The notes: generated by a model not told the origin, from the letters alone. Positions 17,794 to 27,273 are shown, counted from the stretch's first letter. The stretch: DNA of 64,000 nt from G958295935 sp965224235 (GCA_965224235.1 CBDCYP010000002.1:372001-436000), one strand, 5' to 3'. Made by a program: numbers and translations.

Positions 17794-18519
17794 TCAGCGG
17801 AGCTTGAAGATCCTGAACGACTCGGCAAAGGGGACACCGATTCGCTCACCCGTACGGCTGCGCCATTTTTTCATCATTTCACGCGCCTTCTCGGGCTCGC
17901 TCACCTGGCTGCCGTGGGCCGCAAGGGCGCGGGCAGACTTCTCGACGTCCTCTTCCTCGAGGATGTTGTAGCGGTCCGCCGTCTCCCTGTACATCATCAT
18001 CCACACCTCGGAGACCTTGTGCGGTTCCAGTCCGTCTTCAAGGAGTTCGGGGAACGTCAGGTGGTCCCGCGCCGACGGAAACACCGCCGAAAGGGCCGCC
18101 TCGCCTGCCGCGAAGTGATCCGGATGGCCGATGAACCTGCCGTCTGACAGGTCACGTGTCGGATTGGTGGTGATGAGAATGTCCGGACGATGCAGCCGGA
18201 TCTGGCGGGCTATATCCCTGCGCATGTTCAGCGACGGCTCCAGATAACCGTCGGGATAGCCGAGGAACGCCACGCCCTTCAGGCCGAGTATCTTGCCCGC
18301 TTCGATCTGCTCTTGTCTGCGAATCTCGATCAACTCAGCGGAAGTGATGCTCCGGTCCTCGGTGCCTTTCGAGCCGTCCGAGCACAATACGTAGACCACC
18401 TCCCAACCCAATCGGCACCACTTCGCCACGGTCCCGGAGCATCCGTACTCTGCGTCGTCCGGGTGGGCCACCACGACCATGGCGCGTGAGTACTCCGACT
18501 CGCTGCGTTCGTCTCCCAT
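17794..18519 (-). CDS. PIG-L (LmbE-like) family zinc deacetylase
   Basis: The 241-residue protein has the PIG-L zinc site: the AHPDDAE motif with H19, D21 and D22, and the second HPDH motif with H132 and H135. Family members remove N-acetyl groups from GlcNAc-type sugars (PIG-L, MshB, BshB). The sequence cannot tell which substrate is used here, since no thiol-biosynthesis partner is adjacent. The next gene upstream (alpha/beta hydrolase) runs in the same direction 124 bases away. Confidence 0.9.
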   Translation of the reverse strand: MGDERSESEYSRAMVVVAHPDDAEYGCSGTVAKWCRLGWEVVYVLCSDGSKGTEDRSITSAELIEIRRQEQIEAGKILGLKGVAFLGYPDGYLEPSLNMRRDIARQIRLHRPDILITTNPTRDLSDGRFIGHPDHFAAGEAALSAVFPSARDHLTFPELLEDGLEPHKVSEVWMMMYRETADRYNILEEEDVEKSARALAAHGSQVSEPEKAREMMKKWRSRTGERIGVPFAESFRIFKLR

Positions 18520-18643
18520 CTAAGGATCACCTCTTCGGACTCTGGTTCTCGGACGGTCAGGCAGGTGGGTGTCTGCGACCGCGTCGGCCAGGGAATCTGC
18601 TGTATTTGCCTTGATATCGATAGTAGCACCGGCCAGGCAGGAT

Positions 18644-19402
18644 TCAGGAAGTGGAATGGGGCCACGTTGCTGAAACGCGGGTCATGAACCGGGTGACCGC
18701 CGTCAGAGACAGGCCGCTTTCCGAGAAAGAGTCGTCGTGGGCCACGCCCGACAGTCCGTAGAACTCTCCTTGCGGCATGGCGACTGCCGCCTCTCTGGCG
18801 CCGTCGTAGTACGAGTCTTTATCGCCGCAGACCAACAATGCGGGCACATCGATGCGGTCGATGTGGTCCCAAACGCCGGTCCATAGGGCCACGCCTTCCA
18901 GAGACAGCGCCAGGGACTCAGCGTCGTTGTCCTCCGGTCCGCGTACGGCTGGGTCGAGCGATTTTATCCGCCCGCTGCGCAAGGCCCGGACCCTTGCCGG
19001 CGTGCCCCGGACGTCGTCCGCCGTCATGCGGGCCTTCATGCCTGCAACCACCATGCCGCCGAGCCGGTCGTCACCCATCGCCCCCAGTTCCAGCGACGCT
19101 CTACCGCCAAGTGAAAACCCGAACACCCCGAACCTGGCGAAGCCGAGGTGGGTAGCGATGGCCCCAAGCGCCAGCGCCCGGGTGGGGATCAGATAGGCGT
19201 CAAGATTGCCGCCCCTGGCGCTCTTGCCGTAACCCATGGCGTCGAGCAGGACGAGCGTGAATCGGTCAGAAAGCGGCTCGGTCCACCCCGCTTCGGTCCA
19301 AGACCGCCCTCTCTGTCCGAAGCCATGGTGCAAGATCCACGGAGGTCCGGCGCCGCACACCTCGTAGTACAGGGTGTCGCCCCGGAAACTGAAAGTCGGC
19401 AT
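18644..19402 (-). CDS. Alpha/beta-fold hydrolase
   Basis: The 252-residue protein is an alpha/beta hydrolase. The oxyanion HG motif appears as HHGFGQ at 25-30, the nucleophile elbow as G-F-S97-L-G-G, an acid in CGDKDSYY near 210, and the catalytic His in VAHDDSF. It has no signal peptide and is presumably cytoplasmic. Esterase, lactonase or dehalogenase activity are all possible. It is the last gene before the accessory island at 19.4 kb. Confidence 0.88.
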   Translation of the reverse strand: MPTFSFRGDTLYYEVCGAGPPWILHHGFGQRGRSWTEAGWTEPLSDRFTLVLLDAMGYGKSARGGNLDAYLIPTRALALGAIATHLGFARFGVFGFSLGGRASLELGAMGDDRLGGMVVAGMKARMTADDVRGTPARVRALRSGRIKSLDPAVRGPEDNDAESLALSLEGVALWTGVWDHIDRIDVPALLVCGDKDSYYDGAREAAVAMPQGEFYGLSGVAHDDSFSESGLSLTAVTRFMTRVSATWPHSTS

Positions 19403-19527
19403 GGGACTCTATTTTAGGGGCTGCCGGGGGGCGCGTGTGGGGGGTATCGTGGAGATGCACCTCTTGGGAACTGTCTCAATATGCCAGACGCCACTCTCGA
19501 CAAGATCCCACACCGTTTGGAACTTCA

Positions 19528-20249
19528 TTAACAAGTTTTTTCACGATTACGGTGATATTGGAGACAATTTGTTCTGACAATTAATGGGCTAGCGGTAACC
19601 AATATAATAGATTCATTAATAGAGAAGGGCGTTTGAGCATCTTTGCATATATAGCGCCCCTCTAAGTTCTGTTTGACTATCTCATATTGGTTCTTAGGGC
19701 CGGATAGAGTGCACACTTATTATGACAAATAAGCTGCACTTCTTCGTGATCGACCAAAGGAATTGGTAGTTGACAACCACGTTTGGGCCAAATCCGACTC
19801 ATTTATGCCGATGGGGGTAGCAGTTCCAGTATATCCTGTTCCTTGATACCGTGATTTTGCTCGTCGCATAAGTGTTGAATAGTTTTTTGGATCTTCAATT
19901 CGGGATTTCAAGTAAGGGTGTGCCCCTTATTGTTCGGAAGAGGCACTCTTCCGAGTCGAACATCTATATATGCAACCATTGCTAGTAACGGTATCGTAAC
20001 TAAACCGTGCAGTCGCCAATCGTTAAAGGTCTTGTTAGATGTCTCAAATCCTATCTCTTTGAAATACCACTCTATCTCCGTATACGCTAAAAGACGAAAT
20101 GCGAGTGCTCGGTCATACTGACGCCTAGTATAAGTTCCTATCGGACCAAACGTCTTTGGCAAGAAATGGTTACGTAGTTGTCTGATACTGAAACGAAGTT
20201 CACGGATTCGTTTCGAAATGGGCATATTAGAGGCTAACCTCTTCGACAT
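19528..20249 (-). pseudogene. Broken HEPN-domain (MAE_28990/RiboL-PSP-HEPN-like) gene
   Basis: The first 113 residues are intact, with a basic helical start and 'ALAFRLLAYTEIEWYFKEIG', a typical HEPN helix with conserved E. The frame breaks at about 19910; a second frame continues with LKSRIEDPKNYSTLMRRAKS and ends PIGINE...FGRSRRSAAYLS. In this family that end carries the RNase motif R-x4-6-H (FG-x-x-RG-x-x-AH); here the His has become Tyr. Two TAA codons follow, after which KNQYEIVKQNLEG-like sequence continues in the same frame. It begins inside the end of the DUF262 gene. The exact 3' end is uncertain. Confidence 0.7.
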
Positions 20250-21196
20250 GTCGGAGGATTCTTTGGTATATCGACTTCTGCCTCCGAGACTGTCCTAAGG
20301 GTATTGCCCCACTTGTTAAGCCGTCTGAAAGTAGCTTGGACGCTTTTCGAGGTAGTATGAAAGATCTCAGTAAACAATTCGTCTGTCGCGCACAAATTCT
20401 TGAAAGCCTCTTTCATTTCGGCCTTCCTGTCTGCGACCAAGTCCCCAAGATTGGAGTTTCTAAAATAGAAAGTCATAATATCGAACACCGCGCGATTGAA
20501 CCGTCCTACGAATCCTTCAAGTTCCCCCCAACGTCTAAACGCATCATTGCCAAAGATAATGATCGTCCCCTCGATGACATCATCGCATTTTTGTGCTAAA
20601 TCTATTAATGCCGACTCTCGGAAATCCCGATCGTCGTTATAGAGCTTGGCAGTGTCATCTAGAAAGTCCTTTACGTTTCCGCTGTATTTGTGAAGTGATT
20701 CGGCAAACGCAACAAATCGGATAAGTACTTCTATGTCACGGATTCGGAAGTTCGGCGCACGTAAACCGAGAGCTTTCTTGATGGAAGCACTATCCGAGGA
20801 ATACTTGTCCACGAAGTCAGTAAAAGGTCCAGGATGAAGGGTTTGCCGCAGCTCCTGACTTGACAGTGGCAGGCTTCCAGTGTTCAGTCTCAGGAAGACA
20901 AGGTACAAGAAGGACTCGTTTGGCCAATTCCGTACGACTACTGTGCGTATTGTCTGGTTTTCGTACGCAACAATGTCTTCTTGGTATCCAGGGTTATCTT
21001 TTAGGTCGATCCATGTGTTACCGTTAAGATCGCTCTTGTTCTTTAACCCCGAGAGTGTTAACCGTTCAAACTCTTCTTGGTCTTCCACGCCGAACCGTCT
21101 AATGGAAAGGAGGCGTTGCTTACCGTCAATAACAATGTATGATCCTCTTTTGTTTTGCCGCTCTGCGAGCACTATTTATGGCACAGGAAGACCTAA

Positions 21197-22357
21197 GGAT
21201 ACTCTGAGCAAGTCTGGTGGGTTGTGTCACAGTATGATGTCACCGAGAAGAGAGAGGATGTTTGGGATGAACGCTGCTATGGACCAGCCAACATTTGCGG
21301 ATCTGGAATACGACGGCAAGAAGCGCAAAACGCGCCGGGAGATATTCCTGGAGCGCATGGATAGTCTGATCCCGTGGGATCAGATAGAAGAGCGTATCCG
21401 CCCCTTCTATCCCAAGGCGGGCCGGAGCCGAAGACCGTATGAGTTGTCGGTGATGCTGCGGATACACTGCGTGCAGTTGTTTTACAACCTCAGTGATCCT
21501 GGTATGGAGGACATGCTCTACGAGGTCGAGTCGGTGAGACGGTTCGCAGGTCTGAGGCTGTCGGGCCCGCTGCCGGACGAGACGACGATCCTGAACTTCC
21601 GCCATCTGTTGGAAGAGCACGAGTTGGGGCAGAGTCTGTTCGAGGAGATCAACCGTCATCTGGAGTCCCAGGGACTGCGGCTTCGGGAGGGGACGATCGT
21701 GGACGCGAGCATCATCGAGGCGCCGTCATCGACGAAGAATCGGGCTGGTGATCGCGACCCTGAGATGCATCAGACGAAGAAGGGGAACGAGTGGCGCTTT
21801 GGGATGAAGGTACACATCGGTGCGGACGCTGAGACGGGAGTAGTGCATAGCGTAGCAACGACACCGGCGAACGTGCATGACGTGACAGAGGCTCACCGGC
21901 TGCTGCACGGTGGAGAGAAACGGGTGTGGGGCGATGCGGGATATCAGGGAGTGGACAAGCGTGCGGAGAACCGCGAGTTGGGTGTGGACTGGCAGGTGGC
22001 GATGAGGCCTGGCCGGCGACGGCGACTGGAGCCGGGAAGCGGTGAGGCGCTAGCGGAGAAGCGGAAGGCGTCGGTCAGGGCGAAGGTGGAGCATCCGTTC
22101 CTGTACGTGAAGCGGCGCTTTGGGTACGCCAAGGTACGGTACCGAGGGCTGGCCAAGAACACGCAACGACTGATGTTACTGCTTGGGCTGACCAACCTGA
22201 TAACGGCAGAGCGATATACGGCGGCCTGACGTGGGCGAAGTGCGCCCAAATCACAGAAGCGGCAGCATCAATGGGCATGCGATAGAAGAGAGGACATCCC
22301 CGTCAATATCCCTTCTGTACACCCCATACGGCTTACACGATGTTGATCAGAGGTTCC
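21197..22357 (+). mobile_element. IS5-family insertion sequence (IS5 group), 1161 bp, complete
   Basis: The ends are GGATACTCTGAGCAA (left) and, inverted, GGAACCTCTGATCAA (right), 12 of 15 matching. Directly repeated CTAA flanks it at 21193-21196 and 22358-22361, fitting the YTAR four-base target duplication of the IS5 group. It carries one transposase gene and interrupts a DUF262 gene. Confidence 0.92.
21267..22229 (+). CDS. IS5-group DDE transposase
   Basis: The 320-residue protein has the IS5/InsH layout: N-terminal DUF772 region (RRPYELSVMLRIH, LYEVESVRRFAG), then the DDE catalytic core with D in TIVDASII, D in VWGDAGYQG and E in AKVEHPF. Signature blocks PDETTILNFRHLLE and DPEMHQTKKGNEW are intact, so it looks functional. 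Start placed at ATG 21267 with AGAGAGG nine bases upstream; ATGs at 21237, 21258 and 21276 are alternatives. Confidence 0.9.
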   Translation: MNAAMDQPTFADLEYDGKKRKTRREIFLERMDSLIPWDQIEERIRPFYPKAGRSRRPYELSVMLRIHCVQLFYNLSDPGMEDMLYEVESVRRFAGLRLSGPLPDETTILNFRHLLEEHELGQSLFEEINRHLESQGLRLREGTIVDASIIEAPSSTKNRAGDRDPEMHQTKKGNEWRFGMKVHIGADAETGVVHSVATTPANVHDVTEAHRLLHGGEKRVWGDAGYQGVDKRAENRELGVDWQVAMRPGRRRRLEPGSGEALAEKRKASVRAKVEHPFLYVKRRFGYAKVRYRGLAKNTQRLMLLLGLTNLITAERYTAA

Positions 22358-22619
22358 CTAAGAAAAGCGATTCGATAAACGCGCTTTTCCGGTCGTCATT
22401 CCAAGCCTCTCGTCGTTGGAAACTTGGACACAGCTGGATGTTTCTACGCATTAACTGTGTTAGCACCGTTTCGGTAGTCCAGTCAGTAGATGTGACCACA
22501 GCGTCCGTTCGAAACGTGCCGAGGTCCGTTTCATCCAACTCCGAAGGGTGATTTTTCCGGCAGTTCCCATCCTTCAAGCATAAGATCTCCTTATTCACTA
22601 AAGCCATGATATCGGCCAC

Positions 22620-22946
22620 GCGTAACTAGTTGGCACTCGTTTGTATTGGCCGGCTTTGCGTACTGTGCTGGGAATTCATCCGTAGGAGGAATGAGTGTGG
22701 AGGACCGGGTAGCCGACACCGGGTTAGCCCGGACGTGCCTCTGGTCCGCCAGGCAGGATAGTAGCTTTCTCCACCCACGTCGTGTGCGTCCACCCCGCTT
22801 ACCACCAGCGCTGTCGGGGGCAGTCCGGTGCCTATTATCGCGGCCAAACCTTCGCGAAGACAAGGCCGATCACGGGGGTGTAGTCGACGCTTCTGTCAAC
22901 ACGAGAGGACACAAACACGATGAACGAACAGGGAGCAAATACCCAC
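22620..22946. other. Unassigned stretch upstream of the nested IS pair
   Basis: This stretch has no credible gene. It includes a short CCGGG-TTAG-CCCGG hairpin near 22718-22732 and a GGAGGAATGAG start-like context at 22684. An ATG at about 22920 opens a nine-codon frame closed by the TAA that is the target duplication of the downstream IS. It could be the leader of an older mobile element into which that IS jumped. Confidence 0.3.
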
Positions 22947-23048
22947 TAAGAGCCTATCCTAATAACCCTGCGGCTCTGAGAGGGTGTCTAAAAAGGGTAC
23001 AGAGTTCGCGTAGAAGCGACGTTGGGCAAGCGCTTAGAGTCATGAATC

Positions 23049-23842
23049 ATGAAGCGCGAATCATATCCCAGCGACCTAAGCGACCGGGAATGGCAACTGC
23101 TGGAACCACTGTTGCCCCCTCCCAAACCTGGAGGCCGGCCAATCAAGTACTCCCGACGGGAGGTAGTCAACGCTATCCGCTATGTGCTGCGCACCGGGTG
23201 CGCGTGGCGGATGCTCCCCCACGATCTGCCCCCATGGCGTACCACGTTCCACTACTTCCGCACGTGGCGACGGGATGGGAGCTTGGAGCGGGTCCATGCG
23301 GCCCTGCGTGACCAGGTGCGTGTTGCTGAAGGCAGAGACGTGTCTCCCAGTGCGGCGATCATAGACAGCCAATCGGTCAAGACGACCGAAAAGGGGGGCC
23401 TCGTGGCTATGATGCCGGTAAGAGAGTCTGTGGAAGAAAGCGGCACATCATCGTAGACACTATGGGATTGGTGTTGGCCGTGGCAGTACATTCGGCCGAC
23501 ATTCAGGACCGTGACGGCGCCAGGCTGGCGCTTATGCGTTTGGTAGGCAGGTTCCCGCGTCTGGAGCGGATCTGGGGGGACGGGGCCTACGCTGGCAAGC
23601 TGGTGTTATGGGCCAAGAATGTTGGCGATTGGACGCTGGAGTTGGTGCGGCGTCCAGCGCACCAGAACACTTTCGAGGTCATTCCCCGTCGCTGGGTCGT
23701 TGAGCGCACGTTCGCATGGCTGGGGCGATACCGGCGACTGAGCAAGGACTACGAACAGTTGCCACAGACCACTGAAGCATGGATATACGCCGCCATGACC
23801 GGGTTGATGTTGCGACGGCTAGCGCATCCCAATGCTTTTTAG
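23049..23842 (+). CDS. IS427/IS1031-like transposase made by -1 frameshifting
   Basis: The first frame (from ATG 23049) encodes the DUF4096 N-terminus (PSDLSDREWQLLEPLLPPPK, GGRPIKYSRREVVNAIRY) and the first catalytic Asp in AIIDSQSVK. At A-AAG-GGG a -1 step joins it to the second frame, RGYDAGKRVCGRKRHIIVDT, then WGDGAYAGK and RRWVVERTFAWLGRYRR with the other catalytic residues. The combined protein is about 264 residues. The stop codon lies inside the right inverted repeat. Confidence 0.85.
23390..23396 (+). promoter_or_regulatory. Predicted -1 ribosomal frameshift heptamer
   Basis: A-AAG-GGG fits X-XXY-YYZ in the zero frame set by ATG 23049. Slipping by -1 pairs AAA and GGG and gives exactly the frame of the C-terminal half. 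Many IS5-family elements of this type use such sites. Confidence 0.6.
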
Positions 23843-24889
23843 ACACCCTCTGAGAGCGATAAGGGCGCAGCCGAAATGAAGAAAGGCGATGTAGTTGACG
23901 GGAGACTTGTCCCAGCGGACCAGAATGCGTCGAAAGCGGTTCATCCAGCTGTGAGTGCGTTCCACCACCCAGCGCCGGGCTTTGAAACCGGCTTCCTTTT
24001 TGATGGCCTGAGCCTCTTCGCCCCGGCCGCGAATGTGGGCCGTGAAGCCAAACTCGTGCAAAGTCTTACGCACCTCGTTGAAGTCGTAGCCCTTATCCAG
24101 GCACAGACCCTGGGGACGCTCCGGGGTGGGAGCCGGGCGCTGCACGGGGAGGCTGTCCACCGTAGCACGCACCAGCCTCATGTCGTGGCGGTTGGCCCCG
24201 TCTACCGCCAGCCCCACTGGAATACCCCGGGCTTCGGTCAGCAGACTGCGCTTAACGCCGGTCTTACCCCGGTCCGTGGGGTTGGGACCGGTTTTTCCCC
24301 CCGCCCAGGGGGGATTTGGTTATGGCTCCGTCCATGCTCAGCCAACTCCAGTCCAGACCCTTCAGTTCGTCGTAGCGTTCCAGTCCCATCTGCCATAGCC
24401 GCAAGAACACCCCGTTGCCGGCCCATTCCTGAAAGCGCAGATGGGCCGTGGAGCCGGAGCAAATGCCGGTGGCATCCAACGCCTTCCACTGACAACCGGT
24501 GCGCAGCACGTAGAAGATACCGTTGGCGCAGGTCCGGTCCGGAACCCGGGGCCGGCCTCCGCCCAAAGGGTGGGTATTCACCCGCTTGGGAAGCAGTGGG
24601 GCCAGTATCGCCCACAGGGCATCAGATACCTGGAAAGAGCCAGTCGTGGGGTTGGCTGGCGTGGCTGGGCCGGTGCGTCGTGGTCGAGGTGGCTTGGGTT
24701 CTTTCGCTTTTGTCATCCCATAAATTTAGCTTCAACTCCGGCTTCTTCCCCAGCGCGACTCTTACGGGTTATCAATGATTTTGTTTTTAGGATAGGCTCT
24801 AATTCGGTGACAATTGTGCCGATGTCAGGATGTGGCTCTTGTCCTCGAGTCATTGGTGGCACCACTATGCGTTACTTTTTGCACATGCT

Positions 24890-25651
24890 CTAGTGCCGTA
24901 TGAACGGGTCGGAGTTGCGGGTTGATTTGTAACGCAGGACCTCTTTGGCGTGGGCGTTGTCCCGCCAGCGATAGCGGTTGTCGGACACCAGTTCGAACAG
25001 GTCGTATCGAACGTTGTCGGGCGCGTCGATGCACAGGCTGAACATCCGCATGGCGTCTTCCCAGCTTGTATAACCCGCCGCGGAGCGCGGATTGTCCGGA
25101 GAGTCGTCGGCGAGGAATGCGCCCAGCCTCACACAAATGATCGACAGGCCGTGGTAGTCGGAGTAGTAGCGACCCAGCGCCTCGCCCCACGCCTTGCTGG
25201 CGCCGTAGACGCTGTCCGGCCGGATGGGCCACCTCTCGTTGACCAATTGCCACTGGTCCGGCAGTTTTTCGTACTCGCCGGCCAGCAGTTCCTTGTACGG
25301 GGATTCGAGGCCGTAGCCGAGAATCGTGGCGCCGCTGCTGATGTTTACGACGCGCTTCACGCCCTGAATTCGGGCCGCCTCGTACACGTTCCGCACCCCG
25401 ACTATGTTCGTGGCGAGAAGGCTCTCCCAGTCGCCGGCCATCGTTGATGCCGCCAGGTGCAGGACCGCATCGACCCCTTCGAAGGCCGGAATGATGCCAT
25501 CCAAGTCTGCGATGTCGGCTTGCGTGCACGGGATGCCCGCCACGTTGCTGCGGTTCAGGGCGCTCAGGTCGTAGACCTCGCCGAGACGGGCCTGCACGAC
25601 CTGCCCGACCCGTCCGCTGGCGCCCGTTACAAGCACTTTTTTCTTACTCAT
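24890..25651 (-). CDS. NAD-dependent epimerase/dehydratase (extended SDR)
   Basis: The 253-residue protein has the SDR Rossmann motif TGASGRVG at 9-16, the adenine-pocket D-I-A-D at 46-49, the NxxG-like HLAAS at 65-69, the catalytic S in NISSG and Y149-x-x-x-K153 (YGASK). It most resembles uronate/sugar epimerase-type SDRs, but the substrate is unknown. It stands alone between the nested IS pair and the tandem IS1182-type elements. Confidence 0.88.
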   Translation of the reverse strand: MSKKKVLVTGASGRVGQVVQARLGEVYDLSALNRSNVAGIPCTQADIADLDGIIPAFEGVDAVLHLAASTMAGDWESLLATNIVGVRNVYEAARIQGVKRVVNISSGATILGYGLESPYKELLAGEYEKLPDQWQLVNERWPIRPDSVYGASKAWGEALGRYYSDYHGLSIICVRLGAFLADDSPDNPRSAAGYTSWEDAMRMFSLCIDAPDNVRYDLFELVSDNRYRWRDNAHAKEVLRYKSTRNSDPFIRH

Positions 25652-25670
25652 TACTACTTCCGTGTATTAG

Positions 25671-25832
25671 ATGGCGCCTAAAAGGCAGCGCTGGAGCGAA
25701 GCGTAAAAATTTGTCGATCTCAAAAAGATCTTCGTTTTGATAACCGTCTGTCATTCTGCGCGAAGCGAAGAATCTAACGTGTGACGGGCAGCATGTCCAG
25801 CCCCTCTAACCCCAGACCCTTCGGCTTCGCTC
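25671..25832. repeat. Dispersed MITE-like repeat, left part, split by IS1182-type elements
   Basis: GCGCCTAAAAGGCAGCGCTGGAGC...TAACCGTCTGTCATTCTG...GAAGCGAAGAATCTAACGT matches the element at 49150-49283 (inverted) and the one at 36289-36415. It continues with CCCTTCGGCTTCGCTCA, where the IS begins. The lost right part (CAGGGTGACATG...) resumes at 28916. Confidence 0.7.
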
Positions 25833-27273
25833 AGAGACTGTGAGTTTTTTGGGTTCTGTTGTTGTTAGGCGGCATGTTGGTGGCGGAAAGCGCCATTGGG
25901 AAGTTTCACCGGGGCGGGCGCTTGTTGAGGGAGGCAGAATTGCGGGACAGCATTGGCCGCTTTCCGGGCGAATTCACTAGGGAATCCGGATTGACTGGTC
26001 CGGAGCTTATCGGCTGTGCCTGCTTAACCCCCGTGTCTGCCTACGCCATGAACGCCTCCCAACGCAGGAGGTTGTGGGCCACGGCGACAAGGAGCATTAC
26101 GCTGGTGATTTTGGCAAGTCCCCGTACGTTGAATTGGCTCACTCCGTGAAGACGCACCTGGGCGTTCGTCCACTCGGCTACAGACGCCCGCTGCCTGTAT
26201 ATGGCTTTGGCCTCGCCGGTGGCCATCCGTTGACGCCACCTTGCCACGTCCGGCTCGTCCCCGTAGCGGGGATCGTAACGCTCCCGTTCGGGCTTGTTCC
26301 GGGGCAACCTCACCGGCGCATACACACTCACCCCACGTTGCTCCAGAGCGGTGATGTCCTCCCGGGTAGCGAAGCCCCCGTCCATCAGGTAGGAGTCAGG
26401 GCGCCGGCCCGTCCGCCTGACCAGTTGTTCCTCCATGGGCGCCGCTTGCCCTGCGTCCGTACCCGACGATGTGACCCCTACTCCGACGATGATCCCGTTG
26501 GCGCTATCAGTGGCCAGTTCGATATTGCAGGCTGGCCGGAAGCCGCCATCCGGCATCTTCATCACCGTTGCCTGGGGGTCTGTGGTGGATACCCGCGCCT
26601 TCGTAACCTTGGGACGCTGAGCCTTCGCCTTGGTGTGCTGTTGGCGTTCCTTCTTCGCTTGTGCCCGGGGCAAGTACGACAGCGCCTCCCGGACCCGTTC
26701 CTCCCGCTCTCGCGCCGCACGCTCCCGCGCCGCACGTTCACGCCGCGTCACACCGGAATCGGGACGCTCCCGCTCCTGCGCCAGCCGCTCCACCTGCGCC
26801 CGCGCCTCCTCCATGCGCCTCTTCAATCCCTGCGCGCCGCGAAAGGACGCGGCGCCGGCGCTCGCCCTCACCCGCATCCCGTCTTGAGCCACACGCTCCA
26901 GCAGGACCGCCCCTGCGGCCATCAGAGAACCTATGATCTGGGTCAAAAGGCCGTCCAGCGCCTCCTGGTGGGCTACCCGGAAGTCAGAGAGCATGTGATA
27001 GTTGACAAGTACGTTCCCCCTCATCCAGCGGTAGGCGTCGTGCTCTTCGCACAAACGCGCCAGCCGGCGGGCGCTCCCTATACCGTCAACCGTGGCCAGA
27101 AGCCACAACGCCAGCAGCGCTTTGGGGTCTGTCGTTGGGCGGCCTGGCCGGTTCTCCACCGCCTTGACCGGCGCATAAAAGGCCGACAGGTCCAACCTCT
27201 CCAAAAAGCTCCATATAACACGGGCCCGATGCTCTTGAGGCAACCGAGATTCCAGGTCCAATACCGCCCACTC
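25833..27273 (-). mobile_element. IS1182-type element, copy 1, truncated at its transposase 5' end
   Basis: This 1441-base copy is joined head-to-tail to copy 2 at 27274. It keeps the transposase 3' end and terminal AGAGACTGTGAG, but lacks the 5' end of the gene and the other terminus. I count only a handful of differences from copy 2, so the duplication is recent. Confidence 0.88.
26041..27261 (-). pseudogene. IS1182-type transposase, copy 1, N-terminus missing
   Basis: About 400 residues remain, beginning at LDLESRLPQEHRA. The DUF772-like N-terminal region (LLALWLLATVDGIGSARRLARLCEEHDAYRW), the coiled-coil RERAARERAAREREER segment and the C-terminal DDE part with SYLMDGGFATREDI and 'AIYRQRASVAEWTNAQVR' are intact. 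The first 50 or so residues present in copy 2 (from MSEETLFELP) are replaced by copy 2's end. Confidence 0.85.

Larger units (their letters stand above)
20234..22619 (-). pseudogene. DUF262-domain gene split by an IS5 element and by a stop codon
   Basis: The N-terminal piece (22358-22619) ends NIQLCPSFQRREAW...FIESLFLG, the P-x-FQR-x-x-x-W signature of DUF262. The C-terminal piece (20234-21192) begins LPVP-stop-IVLAERQNK and carries VIDGKQRLLSI, the D-G-x-Q-R active-site motif of the ParB/GmrS-type fold. Removing the IS (21197-22357) and one CTAA copy rejoins the two in frame as SLFLGLPVP-stop-IVLAE. The TAA is independent of the insertion and probably replaced CAA. DUF262 proteins are partners in type IV restriction and other defence systems. 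Confidence 0.85.
22980..23850 (+). mobile_element. IS5-family element (IS427/IS1031-like), 871 bp, nested inside another IS
   Basis: The ends are perfect 16-base inverted repeats GAGGGTGTCTAAAAAG (22980-22995) and its complement (23835-23850). TGA flanks both sides (22977-22979 and 23851-23853), a TNA target duplication. The element is intact apart from the need for a frameshift in its transposase. Confidence 0.93.
22954..24716 (-). pseudogene. IS5-family transposase, interrupted by an IS and frameshifted
   Basis: The frame starts with ATG at 24716 (MTKAKEPK) and has the DUF4096-type N-terminus ('GGGRPRVPDRTCANGIFYVLRTGCQW') and the first Asp in LSMDGAITK. At a run of six G and five A near 24300 the frame must shift by +1 (or -2) to continue as the catalytic C-terminal half with DGANRHD, CLDKGYD and RRWVVERTHSWMNRFRR. 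The coding sequence then meets the nested IS at 23850; beyond it, at 22954-22979, the original C-terminus reads ALRAAGLLG-stop. Confidence 0.82.
22950..24799 (-). mobile_element. IS5-family element (host of a nested IS), about 976 bp before interruption
   Basis: The inverted ends are GAGCCTATCCTAA at 22950-22962 and its complement at 24787-24799. TAA is repeated on both sides (22947-22949 and 24800-24802), a TNA-type duplication. A second IS (22980-23850) sits inside it, in the last codons of its transposase. Subtracting that IS and its 3-base duplication leaves 976 bp. Confidence 0.85.

Noticed and set aside
20880..21266. Long N-terminal extension of the IS5 transposase
   Set aside because: It lies outside the left inverted end and reads antisense to the DUF262 gene; the element begins at 21197.
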